Assembly (NCBI GenBank): GCA_046540835.1
Contig: JBKHEL010000045.1
Span: 1-20,754 of the forward strand
Direction: 5' to 3'
From: Coraliomargarita_B sp046540835
GTDB lineage: Bacteria > Verrucomicrobiota > Verrucomicrobiia > Opitutales > Coraliomargaritaceae
Length of the DNA stretch: 20,754 bases
Part shown: piece after piece, positions 7,947 through 14,578 of the stretch
Layout: each line of letters begins with the position of its first letter
Position numbering within the stretch: position 1 is the stretch's first letter
Notes under the pieces: generated by a model
Databases searched by the model: none
Told to the model about the DNA's origin: nothing
What the model saw: only the letters and a program-made list of their open reading frames with translations
Translations under genes and position numbers: made by a program

Positions 7947-8977
7947 AGGGCTGAATCGGATTGAATCGGCGATTCGGCGGCTCTGTCCGGCTTTCCCGGT
8001 TTTTGCTCGATCGTTTCTTCCCACGAACGCTTCGTGGCCGCCAGAAAGATCTCTTCTAGACTCGGCACCTTTGGGGCCAGACTAAGCAACTGAAATCCGT
8101 CGCACCGACTGAGGGCCTCGATGAGGCGCGGGCCGAGGATGCCTTCGTTCTCAGCTCGTAGTTGCAGCGTCCAGTGCTCATTATCCTGCTCGATTGCCTC
8201 GAGAATGGTTGCATCAATACCTGATCGCTCCAATTCAAGGGCGACTAATTCATGCCGCCCCAATACCTCGAGAATGAAACGGTTCCCCGGCAAAAACTCT
8301 TCGCGAAGCTTGGCGCTCGTGCCGGTCGCGACAATGCGCCCCCGGTTGATAATGATCACGCGATCACAGCAGCGCTCAATCTCGGGCAGGATGTGGCTGG
8401 AGAGAATGACCGTATGTTTCCCTCTCAGGTCATTGATCAACTTCCGGATGCCCTGAATTTGATGTGGGTCGAGCCCGATGGTTGGCTCGTCCATAATGAT
8501 GATTTCCGGATCGCCAAGCAGCGCATCGGCGATGCCAACCCGTTGCCGGAACCCTTTTGAGAGTGTGCCAATAATCTTACGGCGCGCGGTGCGCGCGAGA
8601 TCACATATTTCCATGGCCTTCTGCACCGCTTCGCGCACCTTGCGCCCGGGGACGGCCTTGAGCTGAGCTCGGAAGCGCAGGTATTCAACGACACGCATGT
8701 CGTTTGGCAGGGGATTATTCTCCGGCATATAGCCGATTTTGCGTTTCACCTGATCAGGATTTTGCGCAACGCAAACGCCGCCGACCCAAGCCGAGCCCGA
8801 ACTGGCCGAAAGAATACCGGAGAGGATACGCATGGTCGTGCTTTTACCCGCACCGTTAGGGCCGAGAAACCCAATCACTTCTCCCTTGTTCACGGTGAAG
8901 TTTACATTCTGGATCGCCGTCAGCGCACCGAAGGTGCGCGTCAGTTCTTTAACTTGGATGCTGGGGGGGACTTCCAT
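7943..8977 (-). CDS. ABC transporter ATP-binding protein (GldA/CcmA type)
   Basis: A 344-residue ATPase. Walker A GPNGAGKST (39-47), Q-loop region YMPENNPLP, signature LSKGFRQRVGIADAL (139-153), Walker B EIIIMDEP (158-165), D-loop GLDP and switch histidine in ILSSH (195) are all intact. The C-terminal about 100 residues, after ATG-type regulatory sequence EILEVLGRHE, match the extension of multidrug/GldA-type subunits. It is the first gene of the five-gene operon; the region upstream (8978-9111) has no other gene and presumably holds the promoter. No good Shine-Dalgarno site is seen at 8977, so the start could be slightly different. Confidence 0.9.
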   Translation of the reverse strand: MEVPPSIQVKELTRTFGALTAIQNVNFTVNKGEVIGFLGPNGAGKSTTMRILSGILSASSGSAWVGGVCVAQNPDQVKRKIGYMPENNPLPNDMRVVEYLRFRAQLKAVPGRKVREAVQKAMEICDLARTARRKIIGTLSKGFRQRVGIADALLGDPEIIIMDEPTIGLDPHQIQGIRKLINDLRGKHTVILSSHILPEIERCCDRVIIINRGRIVATGTSAKLREEFLPGNRFILEVLGRHELVALELERSGIDATILEAIEQDNEHWTLQLRAENEGILGPRLIEALSRCDGFQLLSLAPKVPSLEEIFLAATKRSWEETIEQKPGKPDRAAESPIQSDSAL

Positions 8978-9103
8978 CAGATCAGTTTAGTCTCTTGCGA
9001 TAGGGAATTGTTTCCTGCTCTGCGAACAGACTCGCATGAAACCTTGCAGCGTGAGCGCTCCTGCCAAAGCATCAAGCTCTGAATATTATGAAATCTTCTC
9101 CTG

Positions 9104-9162
9104 CCTCAAATGAGGGGACAGCCGAATCGTCGTTCAGACGCGTTCGGCAAGGGCGATCCATG
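9104..9162. repeat. REP-like composite hairpin repeat, copy 1
   Basis: A small palindrome CCTCA-AA-TGAGG (9104-9115) runs into a 51-base unit (9112-9162). The unit contains a hairpin: GCCGAA (9121-9126) pairs with TTCGGC (9143-9148), and inside it CGTC (9128-9131) pairs with GACG (9137-9140). The unit recurs at 9205-9255 with four mismatches, all outside the paired bases. This is the form expected of REP sequences bound by RAYT transposases. Confidence 0.65.
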
Positions 9163-9186
9163 TAAATTCGGCAACCCCAAAAAACT

Positions 9187-9255
9187 CCCCTCCTCCGAAG
9201 GAAGGAGGGGACAGCCGAATCGTCGTTCAGACGCATTCGGCAGGGGTGGTCCATG
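9187..9255. repeat. REP-like composite hairpin repeat, copy 2
   Basis: CCCCTCCT (9187-9194) pairs with AGGAGGGG (9203-9210), with CC/GG extending the stem. This overlaps the start of the second 51-base unit (9205-9255). Its hairpin GCCGAA (9214-9219)/TTCGGC (9236-9241) with inner CGTC/GACG is identical in the paired bases to copy 1. It lies 8 bases beyond the 3' end of the RAYT gene, so it may mark the right boundary of its mobile unit or be a transcription stop. Confidence 0.65.
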
Positions 9256-9263
9256 CAGCGCCT

Positions 9264-10286
9264 TCAGCCAAACACCTGCCTCCGTAGCGCGTTCACTACC
9301 GCCAGATCTCCCCAGGGCGCCCCACGCGCCCGATGCACCTTCGCCGGGTGCTGTCGGCCACAGCCCGACTGCCAGGCCCCGGTGTAGCCGCGCACGAACT
9401 CCGCCGTGCCCAGCACCGCCCCGTCCGTGAAATAGCGCACCCGGCAGCGCAGCACCGCCGCCAGCGGGAGTTCTCCCTTTTCCTTGTTGAGCACCCGCTC
9501 CGCAGTGGCCCGATCAATCACTTTACCCCGGCAAGTCCAGGGAGACGAGCCCTTCCCGAAGATCAAAGACCGGTGATCCGCCAGCGCCACCTGCAGACAG
9601 GTCGCATTGCCCTCACGCGCCGTGCCATCCGCATAGGTGGACCAGATTCGCGCCAAACCCCGCTGCGCCAGCCGATTCCCCGCCACCGCCTCCGCATAAC
9701 CGCACCATCGGTAGTCCTTCGGGTCTTCAACCAGGCCTGCCCGCACCGGATTCAGGTCGATGTAGGCCGCCATGGTGTGCAGCGGATTGCCCGCGCCCTG
9801 CACCAGCACACTCTTGAAGCGCTCCATCCACAGCGTGCCCAGACGTTTGTTGTGATTGCGGTTATACCAGATCGAGAAGCGCTGCTTCAGCGTCTTCATA
9901 AACTCGGACAAGTCATGCATCCGCGTGAGCAGCCGTTCCCGCATCGCCACCGCCTCCTCCGCGCCCGCCTGCAAGCCCGCTTCAAAGCGCTTGAACGAAG
10001 CCGTCTGATACTTCGTCGGCTTCGGGTAGAGCACACGGAAGCGGCGCAAAAGCTCCGCATCCGAGATCACCCGGTCCCGCTCCGGCACCCGAACCAGCAC
10101 ATGGAAGTGATTGTCCATGATGCAATAAGTCAGCACCTCCACACCCGAAAAATCTGCAACCTGCCAGAGCATCTTTCGGAAAACCTCCTTTTCCCGGTCC
10201 CCCAAAAGCATCTGTCCACCCACCACACGGCTCATCGCATGGTGAATACATGCCGAAGAATCAAAACATCGTAATCTGCGTCGCAT
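9264..10286 (-). CDS. REP-associated tyrosine transposase (RAYT, Y1_Tnp)
   Basis: A 340-residue protein of the IS200-like Y1 superfamily. The HUH motif is present as MDNHFHVLV (His60, His62), preceded by the strand VEVLTYCI. The conserved downstream segment SEFMKTLKQRFSIWYNRNH, then LGTLWMERFKSVLV and AAYIDLNPVRAGLV, is the hallmark of RAYTs. The candidate nucleophile is Tyr141 in IWYNR; the residue aligned by eye with the usual first Tyr appears to be Phe137, so the catalytic position needs care. A C-terminal extension of about 130 residues makes it longer than the E. coli type (about 165). RAYTs are thought to mobilise or maintain REP hairpins, and two such repeats lie immediately downstream. 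It appears intact. Confidence 0.88.
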   Translation of the reverse strand: MRRRLRCFDSSACIHHAMSRVVGGQMLLGDREKEVFRKMLWQVADFSGVEVLTYCIMDNHFHVLVRVPERDRVISDAELLRRFRVLYPKPTKYQTASFKRFEAGLQAGAEEAVAMRERLLTRMHDLSEFMKTLKQRFSIWYNRNHNKRLGTLWMERFKSVLVQGAGNPLHTMAAYIDLNPVRAGLVEDPKDYRWCGYAEAVAGNRLAQRGLARIWSTYADGTAREGNATCLQVALADHRSLIFGKGSSPWTCRGKVIDRATAERVLNKEKGELPLAAVLRCRVRYFTDGAVLGTAEFVRGYTGAWQSGCGRQHPAKVHRARGAPWGDLAVVNALRRQVFG

Positions 10287-10365
10287 GTGAACGTGTCTTC
10301 AATAAACTTAAAGCCGTGTCAATGTAAATTTTTATACGCAGGTTATAAATAGTAGGAATTTAACT

Positions 10366-10391
10366 TTGACAGTATATGCAATCGTGTGCAT
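10366..10391 (+). promoter_or_regulatory. Candidate arsR promoter -35 and operator dyad
   Basis: TTGACA (10366-10371) is a consensus -35 box. ATGCA (10376-10380) and TGCAT (10387-10391) form an inverted repeat with six bases between. It sits between the -35 box and the preferred arsR start (10403), where autorepression by ArsR would act. No strong -10 box is visible at 17 bases. This is inference from layout. Confidence 0.35.
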
Positions 10392-10402
10392 GTGTTGGGG
10401 GC

Positions 10403-10810
10403 ATGGATTCAATCACAATCTACAAGTGTCTTTGTGACCGGCAGCGTCTGCGCATTTTGAACCTGCTAGGCGGGGGGCCGTTGTGCGTCTGTCATTTGAT
10501 GGAACTACTTGATTCCGATCAGGTTAAAATGTCCAAGCAGCTTCGCTATATGAGGGAGCTGGGGATGGTCAAAGGGGAGCGGCAGGCTCAGTGGATGGTC
10601 TATCGTCTGGCGGAGCCGACCCACCCGCTGCTCGATGAGAATTTGAAATGTCTGCAGGATTGCGGGGGGGAGGACCTCGGCTTCAGGCAGGATTTAAAGC
10701 GGCGGGAGGAGCTCATTGACCGATTGAGGCAGGAAGGATCCGGTTGTTCGGAATCGCTCCTTGCCCGGCAAAAGGTCCGTTGCTGCTCAACAACAGGAGA
10801 CAAGGTATGA
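10403..10810 (+). CDS. arsR: ArsR-family arsenic-responsive repressor
   Basis: A 135-residue winged-helix regulator. ATG 10403 gives the family N-terminus MDSITIYKCLCDRQRLRILN and leaves the candidate operator upstream; an in-frame ATG at 10376 would add nine residues and lie inside that dyad. The recognition-helix region reads LCVCHLMELL, close to the ELCVCDL arsenite-sensing motif of ArsR; Cys28 and Cys30 are the expected ligands. Unusually, the C-terminus has more cysteines (CGG, GCS and RCC near the end), which could provide a third ligand as in other ArsR subtypes. The stop overlaps the arsC start (ATGA), so both are translated together. High confidence. Confidence 0.9.
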   Translation: MDSITIYKCLCDRQRLRILNLLGGGPLCVCHLMELLDSDQVKMSKQLRYMRELGMVKGERQAQWMVYRLAEPTHPLLDENLKCLQDCGGEDLGFRQDLKRREELIDRLRQEGSGCSESLLARQKVRCCSTTGDKV

Positions 10811-11262
10811 AAAAACAAAAAGTTTTGATTCTCTGCACGGGTAATTCCTGCCGCAGCCACATGGCAGAGGGGATACTGCGGGCTGTTGCGGGCGATCTTT
10901 TCGAGGTCTTCAGCGCGGGCTCCAGACCAAAGGGGGAGGTCCATCCGCTGGCGATCAAGGCACTCCGGGAAATCGGGATAGACGCCTCCGCGCACCAGTC
11001 CGAGCACCTCGACAAATATCTGGATGCGGGGATCGACACCATTATCACGGTCTGCGACCATGCCGACCAGGCCTGCCCGAGCTTCCCCGGTCAGGTGAAC
11101 CGCTACCATTGGGGCTTCGAAGATCCGCCTCATGCCGTGCGCGAAGGTGAGAGCGAGCTCGACGCTTTCCGCCGCATCCGCGGTCAGATTCAACTCGTCT
11201 TCGAAGCTTACGCAGCGGGTTATCGCGAGGCCTCGCTGCGAGGGGACGGTGACACCGGTTGA
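10807..11262 (+). CDS. arsC: Arsenate reductase, thioredoxin-coupled (LMW-PTP fold)
   Basis: A 151-residue cytosolic enzyme that reduces arsenate to arsenite. The P-loop LCTGNSCRS (Cys10, Cys15, Arg16) is the CX5R anion site, and the relay cysteines are Cys83 and Cys90 in ITVCDHADQACP. This spacing matches the Staphylococcus aureus ArsC set (10/82/89), which is recycled by thioredoxin, and differs from the glutaredoxin-type ArsC of E. coli. The conserved HWGFEDP (about 98-105) and the acid of the DP loop are present. The start is fixed by the family N-terminus and by the ATGA overlap with arsR. A longer in-frame start inside arsR is rejected. High confidence. Confidence 0.95.
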   Translation: MKKQKVLILCTGNSCRSHMAEGILRAVAGDLFEVFSAGSRPKGEVHPLAIKALREIGIDASAHQSEHLDKYLDAGIDTIITVCDHADQACPSFPGQVNRYHWGFEDPPHAVREGESELDAFRRIRGQIQLVFEAYAAGYREASLRGDGDTG

Positions 11263-11374
11263 GCGGTGAGGTCCAGGATGCACGGATCAGCTTTTCCGGC
11301 TGCCGGGGTATGGGCGAATCCTCCCTTGCTTAAATCAACTTAGTTTGAATTGAAACAACTCTCCAGTTTTCTTT

Positions 11375-11396
11375 AACAGCTCTGCTGTTTCTTTCC
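11375..11396 (+). terminator. Weak hairpin with T-rich tail after arsC
   Basis: AACAGC (11375-11380) pairs with GCTGTT (11384-11389) over a 3-base loop and is followed by TCTTTCC. It lies in the 157-base gap between arsC and the small cysteine-rich gene. A six-pair stem is weak, so this may at most attenuate read-through. Nothing else is recognised in the gap. Confidence 0.25.
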
Positions 11397-11419
11397 ATAA
11401 GTCCACAACCATATTATCT

Positions 11420-11596
11420 ATGACCGATAAAAATACGAACAGTCCTCAATGCGAGTCGAGTGATACAGCGAAAACGCCCGGCTTTTTTGGCCGCATCTTT
11501 AAGAAGCTGGACGACTCGATGAAGCAAAAAGCCGAGGAGAAGTCGCCGGAGAGCTGCTGCGGCGGGAAGGATGACAAGGGCAACAAATGTTGTTAG
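11420..11596 (+). CDS. Small cysteine-rich protein preceding ArsP-type permease
   Basis: A 58-residue ORF: N-terminus MTDKNTNSPQCESSD, then a basic amphipathic stretch (residues 21-42, GFFGRIFKKLDDSMKQKAEE), then ESCCGGKDDKGNKCC at the very end. It has five cysteines, four of them in two CC pairs. No signal peptide or membrane segment is seen. Its last ten bases overlap the permease start at 11587, and AAGG just before that start lies inside this ORF, implying coupled translation. Paired cysteines at a free tail are suited to binding As(III) or soft metals, so a chaperone or delivery role for the permease is plausible but inferred. No good Shine-Dalgarno site precedes ATG 11420. Confidence 0.65.
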   Translation: MTDKNTNSPQCESSDTAKTPGFFGRIFKKLDDSMKQKAEEKSPESCCGGKDDKGNKCC

Positions 11597-12540
11597 AATT
11601 GTCCGATCTTCTAGTCTACGATTGGGCGGGCTTTGATGCCGGGTCACGACTCGGCGGCGCGGTCCACTTCTTCGTTTACGACACGGTCAAGATTTTCCTG
11701 CTGCTGGCGGTGATGATTTTTTTGATCGGGGTCGTCCGGACCTGGATGCCTGAGCACAAGTTGCGCCGTTGGATGGGGCGCGGCGGGATCGGCGGTAATT
11801 TCGTGGCCGCGCTCTTCGGTGCGATCACACCTTTTTGTTCCTGCTCGTCGATCCCGATCTTCATCAGCCTGCTCAAGGCAGGTGTGCCGCTCGGCGTGAC
11901 CTTTTCGTTTCTGATCACCTCGCCGATCATCAATGAATATCTGGTGATCCTGATGGCGGGGGAATTCGGGTGGTCGGTTACCATAGCCTATGTGCTCAGC
12001 GGGTTATTGATTGGTACGGTGTCCGGGGTTGTTCTTGGGCGGATGCGACTCGAACACTTTCTTGAAAACGACATCATCGCCTCCGCGCACGCGGAAAATG
12101 AGGCGATCGAGCACACCTGGCGCACCCGTCTGCGTTTCGGCTGGGACGAGGCTTCGTCGGTGATTCGCCAGATTTGGCTCTGGGTGCTTGTGGGTGTGGG
12201 CATCGGGGCTTTTATCCACAACTATGTGCCGCAGGATACGATTCATGCTCTGATTGAGGCCACCGGTATCTTTTCCGTGCCGCTCGCTACAGTCCTCGGT
12301 GTGCCGATGTATGGCAGTTGTGCGGCCATCGTGCCGGTTGCCGTCGTTCTCTTTGAAAAGGGCATTCCGCTCGGGACTGCTCTGGCCTTTATGATGGCGA
12401 TGGCCGCGCTTAGTCTGCCCGAAGCGATTATGCTCCGCCGCGTCATGCGCCTTGGGCTGATTGCCATCTATTTTGCGATGACTACGGCGGCGATCATCTT
12501 CACCGGCTATTTTCTGAATGCGATTTCATCATTCTTATGA
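11587..12540 (+). CDS. ArsP/DUF318-family permease
   Basis: A 317-residue membrane protein with about eight hydrophobic segments in two similar halves. The first half carries TPFCSCSSIPIFISLLKAGVP (Cys84, Cys86) and the second VPMYGSCAAIVPVAVVLFEKG (Cys245), the twin signatures of the DUF318/ArsP permease family. ArsP proteins studied elsewhere export trivalent organoarsenicals; related SO_0444-type members are linked to metal efflux. A cytoplasmic loop (about 152-190) separates the halves. Its location between arsC and acr3 supports trivalent arsenic as the substrate class. The start overlaps the small Cys-rich gene by ten bases. There is no arsM methyltransferase in the window, so the organoarsenical assignment is open. 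Confidence 0.85.
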   Translation: MLLELSDLLVYDWAGFDAGSRLGGAVHFFVYDTVKIFLLLAVMIFLIGVVRTWMPEHKLRRWMGRGGIGGNFVAALFGAITPFCSCSSIPIFISLLKAGVPLGVTFSFLITSPIINEYLVILMAGEFGWSVTIAYVLSGLLIGTVSGVVLGRMRLEHFLENDIIASAHAENEAIEHTWRTRLRFGWDEASSVIRQIWLWVLVGVGIGAFIHNYVPQDTIHALIEATGIFSVPLATVLGVPMYGSCAAIVPVAVVLFEKGIPLGTALAFMMAMAALSLPEAIMLRRVMRLGLIAIYFAMTTAAIIFTGYFLNAISSFL

Positions 12541-12631
12541 ACGCGGATGTGATCGATGATCGCATTTTCCCGTATGCTGCTCCTTCCCCCGGTTTTCCAA
12601 TTGATTTACCGCTCCAATCCCTGACTGCACA

Positions 12632-13816
12632 ATGACCTCCATTGCCCAAAAAATGTCTCTGCTTGAGCGTTTTCTGACGGTCTGGATCTTCGTCGCCATG
12701 GCCCTGGGGGTGGGGATCGGGTATTTTCTGATCGCCGATCCGGAAGCTTTCTTTGAACCGGTCACCGTCGGCACGACGAATCTGCTCATTGCAGCCGGGC
12801 TCATCCTGATGATGTATCCGCCCCTGGCCAAGGTGAAGTATGAGCACCTGCCCAAAGTCTTTTCAAATTTCCGTATTCTTGGTATTTCGCTGCTGCAAAA
12901 CTGGATCATTGGTCCGGTGCTGATGTTTGCCCTGGCGGCGATTTTTTTGCACGGTCATCCGGAATACATGGTCGGGCTTATTCTTGTGGGGATCGCGCGC
13001 TGCATCGCCATGGTCCTGGTCTGGAATCAGCTCGCCAAGGGCAATACGGAATACTGCGCGGGCCTGGTTGCCTTCAATAGCGTCTTTCAGATTTTGTTCT
13101 TCGGGCTTTATGCCTGGATCTTTATCACCTGGTTGCCGGGCTTGATGGGGATTGATCTCTCCGGTGTTCAGGGCATCGGTGGCAAGACTGTGGCTGATGT
13201 GACCATCGGGGAGATTTTCTTCAGTGTGATGATCTATCTCGGTATCCCGTTTGCGGCTGGCATCTTGAGCCGTGTTGTGCTGATACCAGTTAAGGGGCAC
13301 GAATGGTATGAGAGCGTATTTATTCCGAAGATCTCCCCGATCACATTGGTCGCCTTGCTTTTCACCATCGTCGTGATGTTTATGTTCAAGGGCGATGCCA
13401 TTGTGGAACTGCCCCTCGACGTGCTCCGTATCGCGGTGCCGCTGGTTTGTTATTTTGTGCTCATGTTTTTTGTGAGCTTTTTTATCGGCAAGTTTGCCGG
13501 GGCCGACTACTCGCGCAGCGCCACGCTGGCCTTTACCGCATCGGGAAACAACTTCGAGCTGGCGATCGCGGTCGCTATCGCCGTCTTCGGCGTCGCCTCC
13601 AACGTGGCCTTCACCACCGTCGTCGGCCCCCTCATCGAGGTGCCGGTGCTGATCGGCCTGGTTCATGTCGCGCTCCGGCTGCGGCGTAAATACTTCCCCC
13701 AATCCATTGTGGAGGAAGCCGAGAGTGGCGGGGTGGACGCCCTGAGCGATAAAGACCGCGCCTTTTACGAAAGCGAGGCGTGCCGGGCGACCCGCCAGGT
13801 GATCGAAGCCCGGTAA
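12632..13816 (+). CDS. acr3: Acr3-family arsenite efflux permease
   Basis: A 394-residue inner-membrane exporter of arsenite with about ten hydrophobic segments. The diagnostic Acr3 motifs are present: GIARCIAMVLVWNQLAKGN with the essential Cys124, and TASGNNFELAIAVAIAVFG with Glu309. It belongs to the BART/bile-acid transporter superfamily and is unrelated to ArsB. Acr3 normally works as a proton-coupled carrier without an ATPase, consistent with the absence of arsA here. It follows the ArsP-type gene after 91 bases with no clear terminator, so it is probably in the same unit. No good Shine-Dalgarno site is seen; ATG at 12653 (MSLLERF) is an alternative start. It converges on the GspB-like gene (19-base gap). 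Confidence 0.95.
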   Translation: MTSIAQKMSLLERFLTVWIFVAMALGVGIGYFLIADPEAFFEPVTVGTTNLLIAAGLILMMYPPLAKVKYEHLPKVFSNFRILGISLLQNWIIGPVLMFALAAIFLHGHPEYMVGLILVGIARCIAMVLVWNQLAKGNTEYCAGLVAFNSVFQILFFGLYAWIFITWLPGLMGIDLSGVQGIGGKTVADVTIGEIFFSVMIYLGIPFAAGILSRVVLIPVKGHEWYESVFIPKISPITLVALLFTIVVMFMFKGDAIVELPLDVLRIAVPLVCYFVLMFFVSFFIGKFAGADYSRSATLAFTASGNNFELAIAVAIAVFGVASNVAFTTVVGPLIEVPVLIGLVHVALRLRRKYFPQSIVEEAESGGVDALSDKDRAFYESEACRATRQVIEAR

Positions 13817-13835
13817 AATCCGGGGCGGCACGGGA

Positions 13836-14543
13836 TTAGATCCGTTTCTTGTATTTTTTTCCGTTGTCGTCGGCGAAGAGCACGCGCGTCTCTTCGATCA
13901 GAATGACTTTGAGGCCCAGCTGGTAGTTGACATATTCGCCCTCGGTATAGGTTTCGCCGTTGAGGATGACTTTGTTTTGCGTCGGCGAGAGGCGAATGCC
14001 GCTGATGCGGGACTGGGTGAGCCACTTGACGATTTTCGGAGTTTGGGCCTGGGCGGCCGCTGCGGCTTCTTGCTCGGCTTGCATTTTCGCCTCGGCCGCA
14101 TCGCCGGCGAGGCGAAGTTCCTCGATCAGGGCGAGCGGGGTTTCTTCTGTCGCGGTCTCGCTTTGTTGTGGGGCAGGAGAGAACTCCGCCTTGGCTGTGG
14201 TGCTGCCGGGCGGGTCGCTGGGTGTTGTGGGGGGGGAGCTGTCCGGTTTCACCGGGCGGGGTGCTTCGAGCGGGGTGGGGGTGGTCGTCGATGGGGCGTG
14301 GTCGGCTGCGGCGACGGCTTCCGGTTTTGTTGGCCCGCTCTTCAAAAGAACGACACTGAGTCCGGCCACCAGGCCCAGGAGCAGGGCGACGAGCGCAATC
14401 AGCCCGATGATCACCCCCGGTTGCCTGCTTTTAGCCGGGGGCGGAGGATAGCCGGGAGCCGTTTGCCCCAGTCCTGATTCCGGCGTGTTTTTGGGAGCCC
14501 GGTCTTGTTGGGCTTTGCGAAGGGCTTGATTGATGAGGCTCAT
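13836..14543 (-). CDS. GspB-like (T2SSB-domain) protein
   Basis: A 235-residue protein. The N-terminal MSLINQALRKAQQDR helix matches the cytoplasmic start of GspB/ExeB-type proteins. One membrane segment follows (about 43-67), then a long Pro/Thr/Ala-rich periplasmic linker (70-130), an Ala/Glu coiled stretch (140-165) and a C-terminal domain (about 170-235) with IRLSPTQNKVILNGETYTEGEYVNYQLG, the GspB C-terminal pattern. GspB partners ExeA/GspA to help position the secretin through peptidoglycan. The adjacent upstream gene is ExeA-like, supporting the pair. No other type II secretion or pilus genes are in the window. The spacer before it is a heptamer repeat without a ribosome-binding site. 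Confidence 0.75.
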   Translation of the reverse strand: MSLINQALRKAQQDRAPKNTPESGLGQTAPGYPPPPAKSRQPGVIIGLIALVALLLGLVAGLSVVLLKSGPTKPEAVAAADHAPSTTTPTPLEAPRPVKPDSSPPTTPSDPPGSTTAKAEFSPAPQQSETATEETPLALIEELRLAGDAAEAKMQAEQEAAAAAQAQTPKIVKWLTQSRISGIRLSPTQNKVILNGETYTEGEYVNYQLGLKVILIEETRVLFADDNGKKYKKRI

Positions 14544-14550
14544 TTTTTAA

Positions 14551-14571
14551 TGGCTGATGGCTGATGGCTGA
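14551..14571. repeat. Tandem heptamer, (TGGCTGA)x3
   Basis: Three exact copies of TGGCTGA fill most of the 35-base spacer between the ExeA-like stop (14579) and the GspB-like start (14543). Read on the coding strand it is TCAGCCA repeated. It occupies the place where a ribosome-binding site would be expected, and none is seen there. Confidence 0.7.
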
Positions 14572-14578
14572 TGATGGA

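Noticed and set aside
7947..8024. Longer N-terminus for the ABC-2 permease
   Set aside because: It overlaps the ATPase gene by 82 bases and adds a hydrophilic leader. The ATGA overlap at 7943-7946 gives the normal family start.
9112..9255. Two near-identical units as a possible CRISPR array
   Set aside because: Only two units, each 51 bases with internal hairpins, a single short spacer and no cas genes. REP-like repeats next to a RAYT explain them better.
9333..10274. Long plus-strand open frame of 313 codons
   Set aside because: It is the antisense frame of the RAYT gene, rich in Arg/His/Pro with no family pattern. The minus-strand frame has clear HUH and RAYT motifs.
10744..10806. Longer start of arsC inside arsR
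   Set aside because: The extension is the shadow of the arsR 3' end. The family N-terminus and Cys10 spacing fix the start at 10807.
12863..13831. Minus-strand open frame of 322 codons
   Set aside because: Antisense to acr3, with composition (Asp/His/Gln-rich) typical of a shadow frame of a membrane-protein gene.
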